Shown: positions 1-22,664 of the stretch, in pieces | Layout: every line of letters begins with the position of its first letter | Position numbering within the stretch: position 1 is the stretch's first letter | From: Coturnix japonica | Lineage: Eukaryota > Chordata > Aves > Galliformes > Phasianidae | DNA length: 64,000 nucleotides | Direction of reading: 5' to 3' | Assembly: GCF_001577835.2 (NCBI RefSeq) | Contig: NC_029521.1 | Span: 9,042,255 to 9,106,254 of the forward strand | Position numbers and translations under genes: made by a program | Notes under the pieces: generated by a model | Databases searched by the model: none | What the model was told of the DNA's origin: nothing | The model's input: the letters and a program-made list of their open reading frames with translations, nothing else

Positions 1-3000
1 TATAAACATGTCTTTATATGCCAACATGGTCCTTTGGATGAAAGTCTTCCACATGCACTGAGATGCTCAGGGTGCGGGAAAAGAAAGAAAGCAAACTGCA
101 GAACGCTGAGAGATTCTTGTTTTCTCAGCACTGTATCCCATTAATGTAATAAGAGCAGTACGTATTTAAGCGTGGATGCCATAGGGCTCTAGTGTTTTAA
201 TTACGCACCTGTTGAACACAAAGCAATAAAACCCCAACCAGCTGGCAGGATCGGTTTGGGAAGGTGATAGCAGCAGCTGCAGTGAATGTCTTATCTAGTC
301 TTAGAACATTGGGTCCATAAGGTAGGTAGTTTGAATGCTTCACGCCTTTCTAAAAATGCTGGGTATAGTTCATCCTCAAAAACATACAGACCCATAGAAG
401 GATCTGCTGGTAACTCCTGTTCCCTTTGCTGTCTGTCGTGTATTTTTCTCTTGTAACTTGCTTGTGGTTGTACTGCATGGGACTGCCTTTGCTTGGAGTT
501 GTCCTGACTAGAAGTAAAAGCAACAGTGGTGTTGTCTTAACATAGCTGCTTGCATGTCACAAGGGTAGGAAAGCAGTGATGTGCTTGGTGGTTGCTGCTG
601 ACCACAGCCTGGCTTTGTTGTGTATTTTGAACTGAAGCAGATACATGTTTCAGACTGAGTGAATACGAGGGGCTGTGGAAACAGAAAACTCATCACCCAC
701 TGTGGATAAATCAGAGGTTGCAAATAAGAAATCAATTGTGCCAACCCAAATAAAAATGCCTCACATTTCTAGAACAAACCCAAAGAGTTGAAGCTGAGTT
801 TGTGCCATGCCAAATGCAACGGTTCCGTTTCTGAATCCCTGCCTGCTAAAACCTGTAGCTAGGTTGCTGTCACTGTTGATTGCTGTTAGCTCTGACTGGC
901 TGTTTTCATGTGAAATCCTTTGTCTGCCACTTCAAGGGACAAACTCCTTGGCTGATAGCCAAAAAGTGAGACGAGTCTGAGGGTGGAGAAGCTTGGGAAA
1001 TGACAGCAAAAAAAAAAGGAATGCAAGAAGGACCTTCCTGAAGATTTGCTGAGATGCTTTGCAAGTTCCCTCCCTGGAGCTTAGGAAGAGTTCTTCAACT
1101 GCACACCAGGAAGCTGCGCCTGGGTAATGGCTGGTGGGACAGCAGGAGCTCAGCGTGACAACGCTTTTTGCTTTGCTTCCTGTCTTCTCCCAGAGGCCGT
1201 TGGCAGAGCTGGAAAATGACACCATTTGTATTATTATTATTTTTTTTCCTTTGGTCCTTTTTACTTCAGTCTATTATTGTGGTCAGACTCTTCAGATGAA
1301 GAATCAGGCTCATGTCCCAGCAATCGCTGTATGAATGAGTGCAAGACAGACAGTATTTCAGTGGGGGGATCCTTTGATCCAGGAAAGAAATCCTCTTGAG
1401 CAGTTGTCTTCAGAAAAGTCAGTCAAGCCCTATGTGTTCAGTTTGGAGTGCTGCTCTGAGAGGATGTGAGGAAACCTTTTCCTACCATCTCTAGTTACCA
1501 GATGACAGACTTCCACCTATACCTTTGATGATTCCATCTTTAATCTTTTAATCACACGCCACCTTCTCCTGGTAATGCAGAAGGGAGCTAAGCCTTTTGC
1601 TGAAAAGGAAAAGCCGTGCTGCATTTTGAAGGCATGAAGTACCTTGTTGGAGAAAGAACATGAGGAGCATGGACAAGTTTCACCACACGGTTCCTTTGCT
1701 TCCTGTACTTTGCATCCTGGAGGTATTTTGTCTGGAGCCTTCAAGAAATAAGCTATTCTGCTGTCCTACTGAGGCCCCTCTGGTGGGTACCTCTCCACAG
1801 GTGTACTTACAGATGGAACTTCATGATCACAAGGGTTGAGTCCCATGGTGACATGTTTTAATAGATGCAGGTTAAGGAAATAATGATTTGGCAAGGTGCT
1901 GCGGGGTGCCAAGGATGCTTCCAAGCCACTGGAAGGTCAGGACATCCAGCTGGGGATACTTCATACCAACTCAGCATCCATCATTCAGTTCCCACTGCTA
2001 AATTCCATTTGCATGCACTCTATACTATTTTTCCACCAGAGCTGTTGCAATATGTTAAAAAAAACCCTGAAATTAATTAATGCCGACATATACTGCAGAC
2101 ATGACTCATAACATTTCTACTCCAATGAGTATGTTGGGAATACAATTTATCCAAGCATTAAAACACATATTTAACTTTGTGCATGTGATTCCCGTTGGCC
2201 TAAAAGCTACTATTTGCATATTTAAGTACTCTGGTGAATCAGGGCTATTATTACAGCTAATAACATTATCTAAGCCATTAGGCAGAACTAAATCATAAAC
2301 TATTCTCGTTTCTTCAGAGAGAAACAGCTGATTTCAAGTTCATAGTGATCTATTTTAAAGCTGAGGAAGCCCCAGAAGAAGTAACCTTCATTCAAATAGC
2401 CTTTGTCAGTTCAGCTCGAATGTCCTGCCCTTCTGGTATCCCATGGACCCCTCTGTTCACCGTTGCACAGCAAATATACTTTTAATGTAACTCAAGAATT
2501 AACAAGTCCTTCTTCTAGTCTCACCTGAGCAATAGAACCCTAATTGCAGTTTTTTATCTTCACACCTAAGAGATTTATTCCATAAGTACAGTAGTAAGGG
2601 AATATGTTGTTTCACTGAGGAACCAGGCTGATGAAAGGTTACTCTATTTTATTTGTAGTTCTTATTTTTATGGGGGTTTTTTTGGAGGGGGGAGGGAAAA
2701 GGGGAGAACCTGACCAGAACTGCAGGCGGTAGGTGTGCATTTTTTCTTTTCTTTTCTTTTTTTAATGAAAACAATTATGTATATAGTTTGATAACATTAC
2801 TTCTACATTTCTTTTTATTAACGGTATTTTTGGAGCGATGTGTTGGCTCTTTTCTAGCGTTTCCTTTTAAATATATTTTTAATGGGCTTCTGGAATAAGT
2901 TTGTAGAAATTCCTGACCCAAAGTGTCCTGAGGACATTCCTGTTGTTGTGTTGATTTTTCTTTTCTCCCTAAGTTCTACAGTAAGATGGTGCTTTCCATA

Positions 3001-6000
3001 GGCAAACTAATTTTCAGCAGGGATGAATGTATCCCCGCAGGCCGTGCCTAGGGACCAGGTGCCAGTGACATCTCCCAGATGAAATGGTTTCTCTAGAGCT
3101 CTACACCTAGAGAATTTATAAGGGCTATGTGACAGGCCAGCTGATTAAAAATGGTCTCTCCTTTTCTTAAGTGGTCTGTCATAACGAAACGAGTCTGGTG
3201 AGAGTCACTGTTTCCTCTTCAGTAGCATTCTACAGCCTAAAATCTCACTGACTTTGCTAACAAACTCTGAACCAGCTATTAAAGATGCTTTATTGAGAAT
3301 GGCACGCTCTTGGTAGTTACCTACTACATTATTGCTACTGTTTTCCCCTCTAAACCCAGCGGTTTACTTCCTCTTGAGCTCATCTTTGGGCTTTGCTTCA
3401 TGCTAAGCATATTCAATGGGATGATGCTCTGCTGGACGAGGGCCACCATTTCTTCAACGCATTTTGTTTCTCCCTTTGCTTCCAGTTGTTCACGGCCCAG
3501 GCAAAATGGGTATTTTCTCTTCTACATTTTTATAAAACACTCAATTATTCACATTTTGATCGTTCTTCTACTCGCTTTTTATTTATTTATCCTTCCTGCC
3601 TTCTTGTAGACCTTCATTGTCCAAACAGAACATAAATTAGGACTGTAGGTGCTAATAGTTTGGAGAGTTCACTGTAAAGCTTCTACTGTTTAAAATGCTA
3701 TGTGGCAAGGCCAGTTTAGCTTTACAGTTTTCCTATGATTGTCTGTTTGTTGAAGTTATCAAATAAATGCTTTTTCTCAAGCAGAAAGAATTAGGATATT
3801 GGAGGATTTTGGCTTGTTTTTGTCATTTGCTTAACAAAATCCTGCTAGACTCAAGTTTAGTAGGTTAAATGTGTTAGTGATAGGTGTGAGAGGATCTTGT
3901 ATTCTTGCTTTCTGCTGGCTGTGTCTGCCAATCCATTGTTCCCAGCAGGGTTTTGCTGGGAGTGTGAAATTCCATTTTGTGATAATTCCATTGTTTTCTC
4001 ACAATACTGTTATGAATTTTTTCTTCAGTAAATCTCCCCTTCTGCTCTCCTGCAAAGATTCGCTTTTAGCCTGATGTTGCATGCGAGTGGCAGAGCCACA
4101 GGCCGAGCAGCTTCACCCTTCTGAAGAGTCTTGCAGAGAAAGCACGCCATCCCTTGGTGCTCACCTGTGAAACGCTCATGTCATTGGCACTGCACCCAAT
4201 GCTCACCTTTGTGCAGCTTGGGCACCACATTGTTTGATGCTGATCAGACATGAGCTCGCTAATTCCTGCAGGAGGATGATTTCTGAAGCAATTAGTTTAA
4301 TGTTACATACGTGTTACATCCTTGAATTGCACGAGAGAGATTTTTAGTTTTAGTTTGGTGGCATAGAACGCACAGTATTTAATACAGCTGTAGTGATGAG
4401 TTATGGGTAAACACTGACAGGGCATTGCTTCTGTGCATCTCTTGGACACTGTTTGATTGAGACATCTGAGCCTGTATTTGCTTTTTACACTGCTTATACT
4501 GAACTTTTATTAATATTAAATATGGAACGCTACTTGGCTTTCATTGCTGTAAGTGCTGTAAGGTGGTTTTGTATTAGCGATAATTGTTGTTGTTACAATG
4601 CTGGCTCTAAGGCGTTATTGCAACTCCTTTTGACACAGCTTGGAATTCTTAGGCCTTTAAGAAAATTCCACACTAAATAATTGATCTGAGGGAAAAAATA
4701 AAGGGCTGTTCTTTCCAATCATCTTTTCATCCTTAGCGGGAGCTTCTTCAGCCAGATCAAGTATTTGCTTTTCCTTTTCTACTTTTTCCTTGGTAATTGA
4801 GAGCTTTGATTTGTTTTTGTCTTTAAACCATACGTATTCCAGGACAATCTGCGTTTGTTGCGTATGATGTACATACTTTCTTTTCCCTTTTATAAAAAAT
4901 ACCTGTTTACTTATGCATTGTTTGTCTTTTCTTTTAACGCCAGCTGATAAACCATGAATTCTCTGACCCCTTTTCTCTCTTGGGGATGGTTTTCAGATCA
5001 GGATCGTAATGAAACTACGCCATCTGCTGTTAGTTAGTCACCCTGCTGACTGGGAACTGGCTGGCACATCTCAACCCATTTGGTAGATGGACAGAAGTCC
5101 CAAACATACTCTTAGCACCACATCGGCCTTGTGGAAATAGCTGACTATAGGGCAGAGTCCGACTTGGTGCCTGTGCTAAGGGGAAGGCGGAAACATCATT
5201 TGGAGCTGTATTACTGGAGGCCAGGGATCCCAAATCCTCCCACTAAATCCTCCCACTGCCTGACCAGCCTTATCCTAAAACCTGAAATAACTCAGTCACA
5301 AAACACAAAGCTACTTGGGCCGTGACACTGAGAGGAATTTAGCAAACAGGGGAAGCAGAGGCTGGCTCTGAATGGCTATGTGTGTACTCAGATCACTGTG
5401 ATTAACGGTTTGGCGTGACACCCTATTGCACTAAATACTGAGGCAATCAACAACAAGGTGCACACCACTCTCAAAACCCAAGAGCTGTTTGCTAAGGGAC
5501 CTGGCTTAAGTAAAACATTTGATTATTATTATTATTATTATTTTTCCCCTAAGAATAATTAGGGAGAGCAAAAACCCAAAAGACTGAGCATTTGGGGATG
5601 GCAGAACCTGCCCTGTTGGCTCGCTTTTGGTAAGGCGTGACAAGGGGAAGCTGCCTTTGGCTTTCAATACCATGACAGCTATTGTGATAATCACACTATA
5701 CCTAGCGGTACATTCATCTCATCCATTTTGAGACATCTGAAAATTAGCCTGCTACCCCAGAGCATGCTGCCTTCAGCTAAACAGGAGCTCAGTATCCACA
5801 TGGCGTTCCTATACAGGTATGGAGGGGTGAGCAGAAAGAACCAGCTGTGTCCTTTCAGTCTCTTTGCTCAAGGCCCTAACGTGTTTAATTATTCAGAGGA
5901 GCCATTCCATATGTGTGATCACCATGCCACCTCTCCCTGCACCTCGCCTGTCTGTGGCTATTGTTTCTGAGCCTTGGAGAATAAAACCCTACAGATTATT

Positions 6001-6981
6001 CCCAAACCGAATATAGTATTTCCTCTTTATTTATTTTCTTTCCTCCTTCATTTTTTTTCCACCCAGTATTTCTGAAAGATATTGTTATCAGTCTAATGAC
6101 ATGCTCCTATTTTAATAATAGTCTACAACAAGAGAGTTCTCCAAAAAATGAGGATTTAGCTTCTCTGGTGTGCTGAGCCACTCACTGTGCACAACCTACC
6201 AGTACCATAAAGCCACGCACACTGCAGAGGGTGGAGGAGGAAAGGCTTCAAATTGAAAAGCAAAGTCTCGACAGAAATATGGATTACTTGCAGAACTCAG
6301 TTATCTCGTGCACTATCTACTGCCATAATATATACGCGCATCAATTTTGATTGTATTAGGCTGTCCTAACGACATGACAACACTTGTCCTGATCCGATAA
6401 AACTCTCGGATTATGTGTATCTCTGAGTCAGAGCTTTCAGAGAACCTGACATCGGTGCACCGACAGGGCTTCCCTGGATGCCCGCCAGCTTAAGCAAGAG
6501 TGAGGCCGTAGCTTTCATTTCCGATGTTATGAAATATTCATTGCTATGTTTGAGATATAACAGCTTCTGTCCAAAAGCAAGGGTGCCATAAACAGGCTGT
6601 GCTTCTGCTCGCTGGTGAGTGAGGCAGTCAGCAGTCTATAACTGCTCTGTCAATAGATAGGTTGTTTATTTTGACAAAGTAACAGCCGGTATTTGCGCTT
6701 GGAAATCAACCAGCAGATGGTCTTTGCATAACCTAGGAAGGGCAGTCTCCACAAGCTCTCAATCCAACGCTGTCCATTTTCTGCCTGAGAAATGCCAGTT
6801 GTTAACAATTTTCCCTCGATGACTGGATCTAACAGACCGGAGCATGAAACTACCCTGACCAACAACCTTGGGAGGTCGGTCACCCTCTTCACAGCAGGAA
6901 TGGTGGAGAGAACCACCTTCATCATGTTCTCACTGTGTAGTGTAGGCAACCCCATTGCTTGCTGCTTTTTTTGTGTCCCAG
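1..6981. other. Intergenic (or distal intronic) sequence, no recognised gene
   Basis: AT-rich, apparently single-copy sequence upstream of MACROH2A2. I read both strands and recognised no exon of a known family. The open frames here are short, have no domain signature and look like chance. The visible structure is only simple repeats: an ATT triplet run at 5522-5541, a CT-rich tract around 2740-2760, and a 13-bp tandem duplication at 5232-5257. In human the gene upstream of MACROH2A2 is COL13A1 (from memory), but I see no Gly-X-Y collagen exon here. Confidence 0.6.
5522..5541. repeat. ATT trinucleotide microsatellite
   Basis: About 20 bp of uninterrupted ATT repeat, followed by a short T/C run. 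It is a simple repeat in sequence with no gene; length polymorphism is likely but cannot be seen from one copy. Confidence 0.8.
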
Positions 6982-7194
6982 CTCAGCTCAGCACTGACCA
7001 TAGAACCAGGAGTTACATGCACTTGGATCCTTGTTTACAAGGACATGAACCTTCACTATCCCACTGCAGCAATAGGATGGTGCCCCATACATCCACCAGT
7101 AAAGCTGCAGTCAGAGGTTCCCATCTCTAGCGCTTCCATCCTGGCAGCCCTGTACAGACGGGCACACAAGGAGGAGAAAGAGAAGCCCCTTGAG
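6982..7194 (+). other. Possible orphan coding exon (unrecognised)
   Basis: A 213-bp (71-codon) open segment sits between a good acceptor (T-rich tract then CAG ending at 6981) and a good donor (GAG|GTAGGG at 7194/7195), in phase 0 at both ends. The translation has a Tyr/Trp/Pro-rich first part and ends with a charged stretch (ALYRRAHKEEKEKPLE). I do not recognise the family, and no second exon with matching phase is obvious nearby. Chance occurrence of a 71-codon frame between splice-like sites is quite possible, so this is a candidate only. Confidence 0.15.
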
Positions 7195-7739
7195 GTAGGG
7201 CTGTAATGAGAAACCACGCCTCATCATGCATCATATTCTGGGCCCAGAGTGGGTTAAAATAAGCGATTCCAAAGCATTAAAGCACAGGTGTCTGGTTCTT
7301 GTTGAACAACTTGCTTTATTTCCATTCCAAAGAATGCCAAGCCCAGCAGTTGTGGGCAGAGCATCTCATCACAGCGAGGAGCTCCGGGCTGACACCAGTC
7401 ACACCCTTTTCCTTTGGCCCACAACATACATAACCCAGCAGAACAGCTTCAAGCTCCAACTCCTTACGGAGCACAATTGCACAGGGGCACAGCCCCAGCT
7501 CCATCCGGCCAGCAGCCCTCGGTGTGTTTTAAAGCAACAAAGAGATGCAGGATGCACGGGTGCCTCCATGGCCGCACTGGAGCCACCTGCTCAGCGCTGT
7601 GCCTTCCCTGCAGGCCCCAACAGGAGAAGGCAGCGTGCGGTGTTTGTACACGGATGACAGCAGCACCTCGTTACACGCAAGGCTCTCCCCGAGATCGCTG
7701 CTAAAGGCGCGTTAAGTGCTGAAGGTGCGTTAAGGAGCC

Positions 7740-8720
7740 CGATCGCTTCGGTACCGCCGACAGCCCGTCACACTCGCTACGCAAGCGCTCGTGGCGTAGC
7801 GCAGAGGTCTCCCATCCGCACAACGGCGGGGACAAATAAAAGCGGGCCCCGCTTAGTCGCGGCCGTGCGGCCCAAGCGCTGCCCCGACACAAAGAGCGCC
7901 GGCTCCCTTTGTTCGGGAGGCGCCGGGGCTCCGGCCGGGCCCGCTGCCCGCAGCCCGGCGGGGGAGGAGGAGGCGGCGGCGGCGGCCCTGGGGCCCGGGG
8001 AGGGCGGCGGCGAGAGGGGGGCTGCAACGGGGCCGGGGACTGACTCCTCCTAGAGGCGGTATGCGGAGCGGGAGGAAACCCCTGCCACCCCCCTCGAGAG
8101 GAGCCGCCGCCATCGCCATCCCCACGTACGGCACGGGCGGGGAGCGGCGGCTGAGGCGGAGCGAGCGGGGCCGGGGGGGGCGGCGAGACACGGAGCGCGG
8201 CACGACGAGAGGAGGCGGCGGGAGCGGCAGGTGAGGGCGGCGGGCGGCACTTGTACCCCAGCCGGAACCTCCTCCTCCGCCGCCGGTCCTTTCTCCGCGC
8301 CGGGGGCGGAATGGCGGAATGGAGGCGGCACCGAGCGGAGCCACGGCCTTGGGGCAGCCGCTGTGGCAATAGAGGGCGAGAGGCCTCCCCGGGGAGCGGC
8401 GGCGCGGTGAGGCCCGGAGCTGCACGGCCCGGCCCCGCCGCCCCTCGGCGGGTGAAGCGACGCGGCGGCGGGAGGGAACCGGGGGGGGGCGGCGGCGGGG
8501 GACGGAGGGGGGCGTGCGCGCGGGAAAGCGGCGGCCGCGCCTCCACGGCGGCGCCACGTACAGAGCGTGCGTGACAGCGGCCAATGGCAGCGCTCCGCAC
8601 CGCCAGCGCCGCCTCTGAGCCGGCCCGGTGGGGCGGGGGAACGGGCACATAAAGCGCTGCGTGCTGCCAGAGGGGGCGTGTGTGGGGTAGGGGAGCGGGC
8701 TGAGGGCTGGAGGGAGTAGG
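7740..8720 (+). promoter_or_regulatory. MACROH2A2: CpG island / promoter and 5' exon region of MACROH2A2
   Basis: This GC- and CpG-dense kilobase stands out from AT-rich flanks and is the only island upstream of the first coding exon of MACROH2A2. I therefore infer that the promoter and untranslated first exon lie here. Two arrangements fit. (a) A TSS in the 8.0-8.2 kb region with exon 1 ending at a strong donor, CAG|GTGAGG, after 8230. (b) A TSS near 8680 driven by a CCAAT box (8581-8585) and a weak TATA-like CATAAA (8648-8653). Several G-runs (8171-8180, 8480-8515) could form G-quadruplexes. The exact TSS cannot be fixed without cDNA. Confidence 0.65.
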
Positions 8721-8827
8721 GCGGAGCGCTTTGCCACACGCACCAAAAAGCCGCTGCTGGGCTTTGGTTTGAGTCCCAGAGGAAGGCCTGGCCTGCTTGT
8801 TCCCTTTGTGCTGTGCTCCATCCCCGT

Positions 8828-9287
8828 AGCGATGCGGGCCATGAAGATGATCAGGGGGCTGGAGCACCTCCCCTATGAGGACAGGCTGAGGGAGTTGGGT
8901 TTGTTCAGCCTGGAGAAGAGAAGGTTGCGGGGTGACCTCATTGCAGCCTTTCAATACCTGAAGGGAACTTACTCCCAGGAGGGGAGTAAACTCTTCGAAA
9001 GGGCTGATAATAGCAGGACACGGGGAAATGGTTTTAAGTTAAAAGAGGGAAGATTTAGGTTGGATGTTAGGGGGAAGTTCTTCACTAGGAGAGTGGTTAG
9101 GCCCTGGAACAGGCTGCCCAGGGAGGTTGTGGATGCCCCGTCCTTGGAGGTGTTCAAGGCCAGGTTGGACGGGGCCCTGGGCAACCTGATCTAGTAAATG
9201 TGTATGTTTGGTGGCCCTGCCAGGCAGGGGGTTGGAACTACATGATCCTTGAGGTCCCTTCCAACCCAGGTCATTCTGTGATCTGTG
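8828..9287 (+). mobile_element. CR1 LINE, 5'-truncated 3' end with open ORF2 tail
   Basis: About 460 bp match the 3' part of the avian CR1 non-LTR retrotransposon in sense orientation. The reading frame of the ORF2 C-terminus is uninterrupted up to its natural stop (TAG at 9192-9194), with the typical residues [19 protein letters not shown] and later [20 protein letters not shown]. The ORF2 stop is followed by the short CR1 3'UTR and a degenerate terminal ATTCTGTGATCTGTGA repeat. It lies just downstream of the MACROH2A2 CpG island, within its presumed first intron. The 5' end is truncated, as in most CR1 copies. The frame upstream of about 8830 is not CR1, so the longer open frame is an accident. 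No convincing target-site duplication is seen. Confidence 0.92.
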
Positions 9288-11116
9288 AGGGTGTTGGTGG
9301 TGTGGTTTAGTAGGTGTGAGCATGACCAATTAGGGGGTGGAAGTACTAATTGCTTTGCATTGCCCAAGCCCGGTGATGTGATGACCTGTTAGCTATGTGT
9401 GGGTGCAGCTCTTCCAACACATTGACCACGGACATTGAGTAAATGGCACAGTGATGGCTTTATGAGAGACTATAGTTTATAAGGGCAAACCCAGACAGTG
9501 CATCAGTTGGCGATGAGGGAGTTGGTGTGGGTGGACTTGAGTGTAAAAGAGCTGATGAGCTCTCTGCGTTTAATTGCATCACCTGATGGGAACATCTGGG
9601 GCAGCCCTGGTGCTGTTCAGATGGGTACATGGTGTGGCTGTGTCAGGGGGAGGTGTTGAGCATCTTCCCTGGTAAACCAGACCCCTGTCTGTGGCAGAGG
9701 TGAGCCAGCAAGGCCCACTTTTGTGCTTAGGCTGATGTAAAGCTGTGCACGTGTTCCTGCTCTGGTAACAACAGTGTATTTGGAAAAGCGCTGGGGGAAA
9801 CCAAAGTCTGCCTTGAGAGTAGGGGAAGAGATGGGTGAGACTTGCAGAGGCCAAGGAAGCAACTTGAAGGCAGAAGAACAAGCCAAATATGTTTAATTGC
9901 ACACAGAAGTAATGTATTGTAACAACGTGCCCTGGAGCAGTGTGCTTTGTTATACAAACATGTTTTGGTTTTCTATCAGATCAAGCGCAACCCAAGTATT
10001 GTCTGTGTATGCAAACCTCATGGTGTTTGCTTTATGTATTTCATTCCTTTTCTCCTCACTGATTTTCAAGCAAATGGGATTTGGACTACTGCAGCAAATA
10101 TACACGAGGCATTAACTTAATACAACTTAGATGCACGATCCTCAGTAGCATATTCCTTTGAAACAGAATGCTGCTTGCGACTGGTCTGTCTTACACAACC
10201 TCTCAGTCCCACATAAATGCAATGAATGCATTGCTTGGGAAATGCTGTCACTTAGAGCTGCTTCAAGTGCTCATTGCCTTTTAATCCACACCTGCAAGTG
10301 GCAGTTTATGAGCTTGTTTATCACCCCCTGGCAATCCCATGCTGGCAGTGCTCAGACAACTCCAAATGGGGTGATGAGCGACGAAAGTTTTGACATGCCC
10401 ATGTCTGGTAGGTTTGCTGGTTTAATCTTTTCCAACTTGCGTTGGAATTGTGTTGTAATTTTTCTTACTGCATGTGATATATTATATGAGTGACAGATGG
10501 GGACACACCAGGGTTGTATAGACCGCTGCAGACCTTGTGGTAGTTGGATTTCCTTGGCATCACGAGCAGAACCAGCATTCAGGTCAGATTGTTGTGGGCA
10601 CCCACCCTTGATTTTGGCTGTCTGTGATAAGGTGGCTTCAGTGAATGTCTGCGATGAGTGACCCTCTGTGTAGAAGAACCCATTTGTCATAAGCTCCTCA
10701 CTGAACTCAGAGGAGCAAATGTTGGTCTGCTGTGTTGTAACAAAGGCCATAATAAGACCGTGAGCAGTGACCAAAATGGAACTAAAAGCAAGTTTTGGAA
10801 ACAGTTAATCAAGTAACAGGGAAGCCATTAAGAGTGAAAACTGCTCTGCTCTTTAAGACCGCTGGCATGTAAAGGTGATGGGGCTGCCTCCAGGTTTGTC
10901 ACTTATTTATATGGAAAAGCAAGGAGAAAACAAGATATTTTCATTTCACCTTTGTACAGCCTGGAGTAGGTCTTGATGCAGGGGGAAAAGGCCTTCAGAA
11001 AGCTCAGCTGAGCCTGTGTTTGGGTTTGTTATTTTTTCATCTGGAAGAATGAGTTGATGATGTTTAAAGATGTTCCTCACATGCTGAGCACCGATCTTAT
11101 TTCTTTTCTCTTGCAG

Positions 11117-21480
<10,364 letters not shown>

Positions 21481-22625
21481 CAACAGCAGCCAAATGAAAC
21501 TTTATTTTTCAAAAACTTGAGTAGCATTAAAAGCATTAGAGGTGGGTTTTATTTTTTCAATGTGGTGAGGAGGGAGAGTGGTAGTAGTGTGATGTGTTGT
21601 GACTTGATGAAGAGCTGTGACTAGAGATGAGAGGGGTTTAGTCTGATTTCTTCATGCTGTCAGCATCTTCTAGCCCTTTGTGCCACCTTCAGCAATTGAG
21701 TTACCATCTCTTTTCAGGAGTTTTAGTGTCCCTTGTTACTTTAGTTTAGGAGTTTATAAAGAGTAACTTCATTTTAGATTTGTAGTGATGAAGTTTTCAT
21801 GCACACACTTTAGAGAAAGCTCTTAAAAATGTTCTGCTCCCTTTTCTCCTCCCTTGAGAAGGTGGATGTTAAAACTTTTCCTCCAGCCCACAGTGGTGGG
21901 GAAAGAGATATTAGAAGTGATGCATGAGGAGCTTCTGTTCTGCTTTTTACTCACAATAATCTCTGTAATTACTGAGAGTATTTCATGGTGATTTTTTTTG
22001 TTTGTTTTATAAGAAAATAAGAAAAAGATTTCTCAAGTGTGATTATTGTTATGAACCTCATTTTGCTCTGAAAATTTCTCACCTCAAAGGGGGAAAAAAA
22101 AAACCCAGCAGCATCCGAAACTGAATACTTACTGTAGGACACTTAGCACACAGGTAACCAGCTTCTGGCAGAAGTGTAGTGCCATGACATAATTAAAGCT
22201 GTTGTGGAGAGGCTGACACAAAGCTGCATTATATTCTGTTGAGTTCCAGCATTATTGAAGCCTTTTCAGGGCTTTAGGCAGGCTTTCCACCAGCAGTGTA
22301 GCCAAGTAATACGCAGAGACTTTTTAGAAGCTACAGTAGAGAAAGCCAGGAAAAAACCCACATGATAAACAAGCCACTAACATGTTGAAAACTATAGTGT
22401 TAATCCTTACAAATTAAGGTAAACCAGGTTTCTTGCCCAGAGCTGTCTCAACAGAGGATGAAAAAAAAAACCCAGCCCTTCCTTTGTTAAGATGAGAACT
22501 TTGGTGCTGATTAACTTGGAAAGTGCCTCTTGCCCCATTACAGTAACACTCCTTTAATGCAGCTTCAGGAAGTGCTGCAGGAGACAGCAACTCTAAGCAA
22601 TAAAAGTGCACCTTCACCTTCTTCC
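21481..22625 (+). other. MACROH2A2: MACROH2A2 3'UTR with polyadenylation signals
   Basis: AT-rich, non-coding sequence directly follows the stop codon. Canonical AATAAA occurs at 22599-22604, followed by a GT-rich stretch (GTGGTTGAGTT), which would give a 3'UTR of about 1.1 kb. An earlier ATTAAA at 21526-21531 and another near 22190 could give shorter forms. The end nearly touches the predicted 3' end of AIFM2, which comes from the opposite strand. Confidence 0.6.
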
Positions 22626-22646
22626 GGTGGTTGAGTTCCTTGATAG

Positions 22647-22652
22647 TTTATT
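22647..22652 (-). terminator. AIFM2: AIFM2 proximal poly(A) signal AATAAA
   Basis: AATAAA on the minus strand begins 12 nt after the AIFM2 stop codon (TAA, 22667-22665). If used, the 3'UTR would be only about 30-40 nt. More distal minus-strand AATAAA copies at 21548-21553 and 21501-21506 would instead give a long 3'UTR overlapping that of MACROH2A2. Confidence 0.5.
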
Positions 22653-22664
22653 TCCAATCCCCTA

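Noticed and set aside
3310-3609. Hydrophobic 99-codon frame resembling a membrane protein
   Set aside because: The hydrophobicity comes from T-rich codons. A second frame overlaps it, with no start context or family resemblance.
7701-8954. Long minus-strand open frame (417 codons) rich in Pro, Arg and Ala
   Set aside because: It lies in a CpG island where stop codons are rare, has no domain, overlaps other equally long frames, and runs against MACROH2A2. It is a composition artefact.
8769-9194. 141-codon plus-strand frame as a host protein
   Set aside because: Its C-terminal part is CR1 ORF2, and the first 20 or so codons are unrelated flanking sequence.
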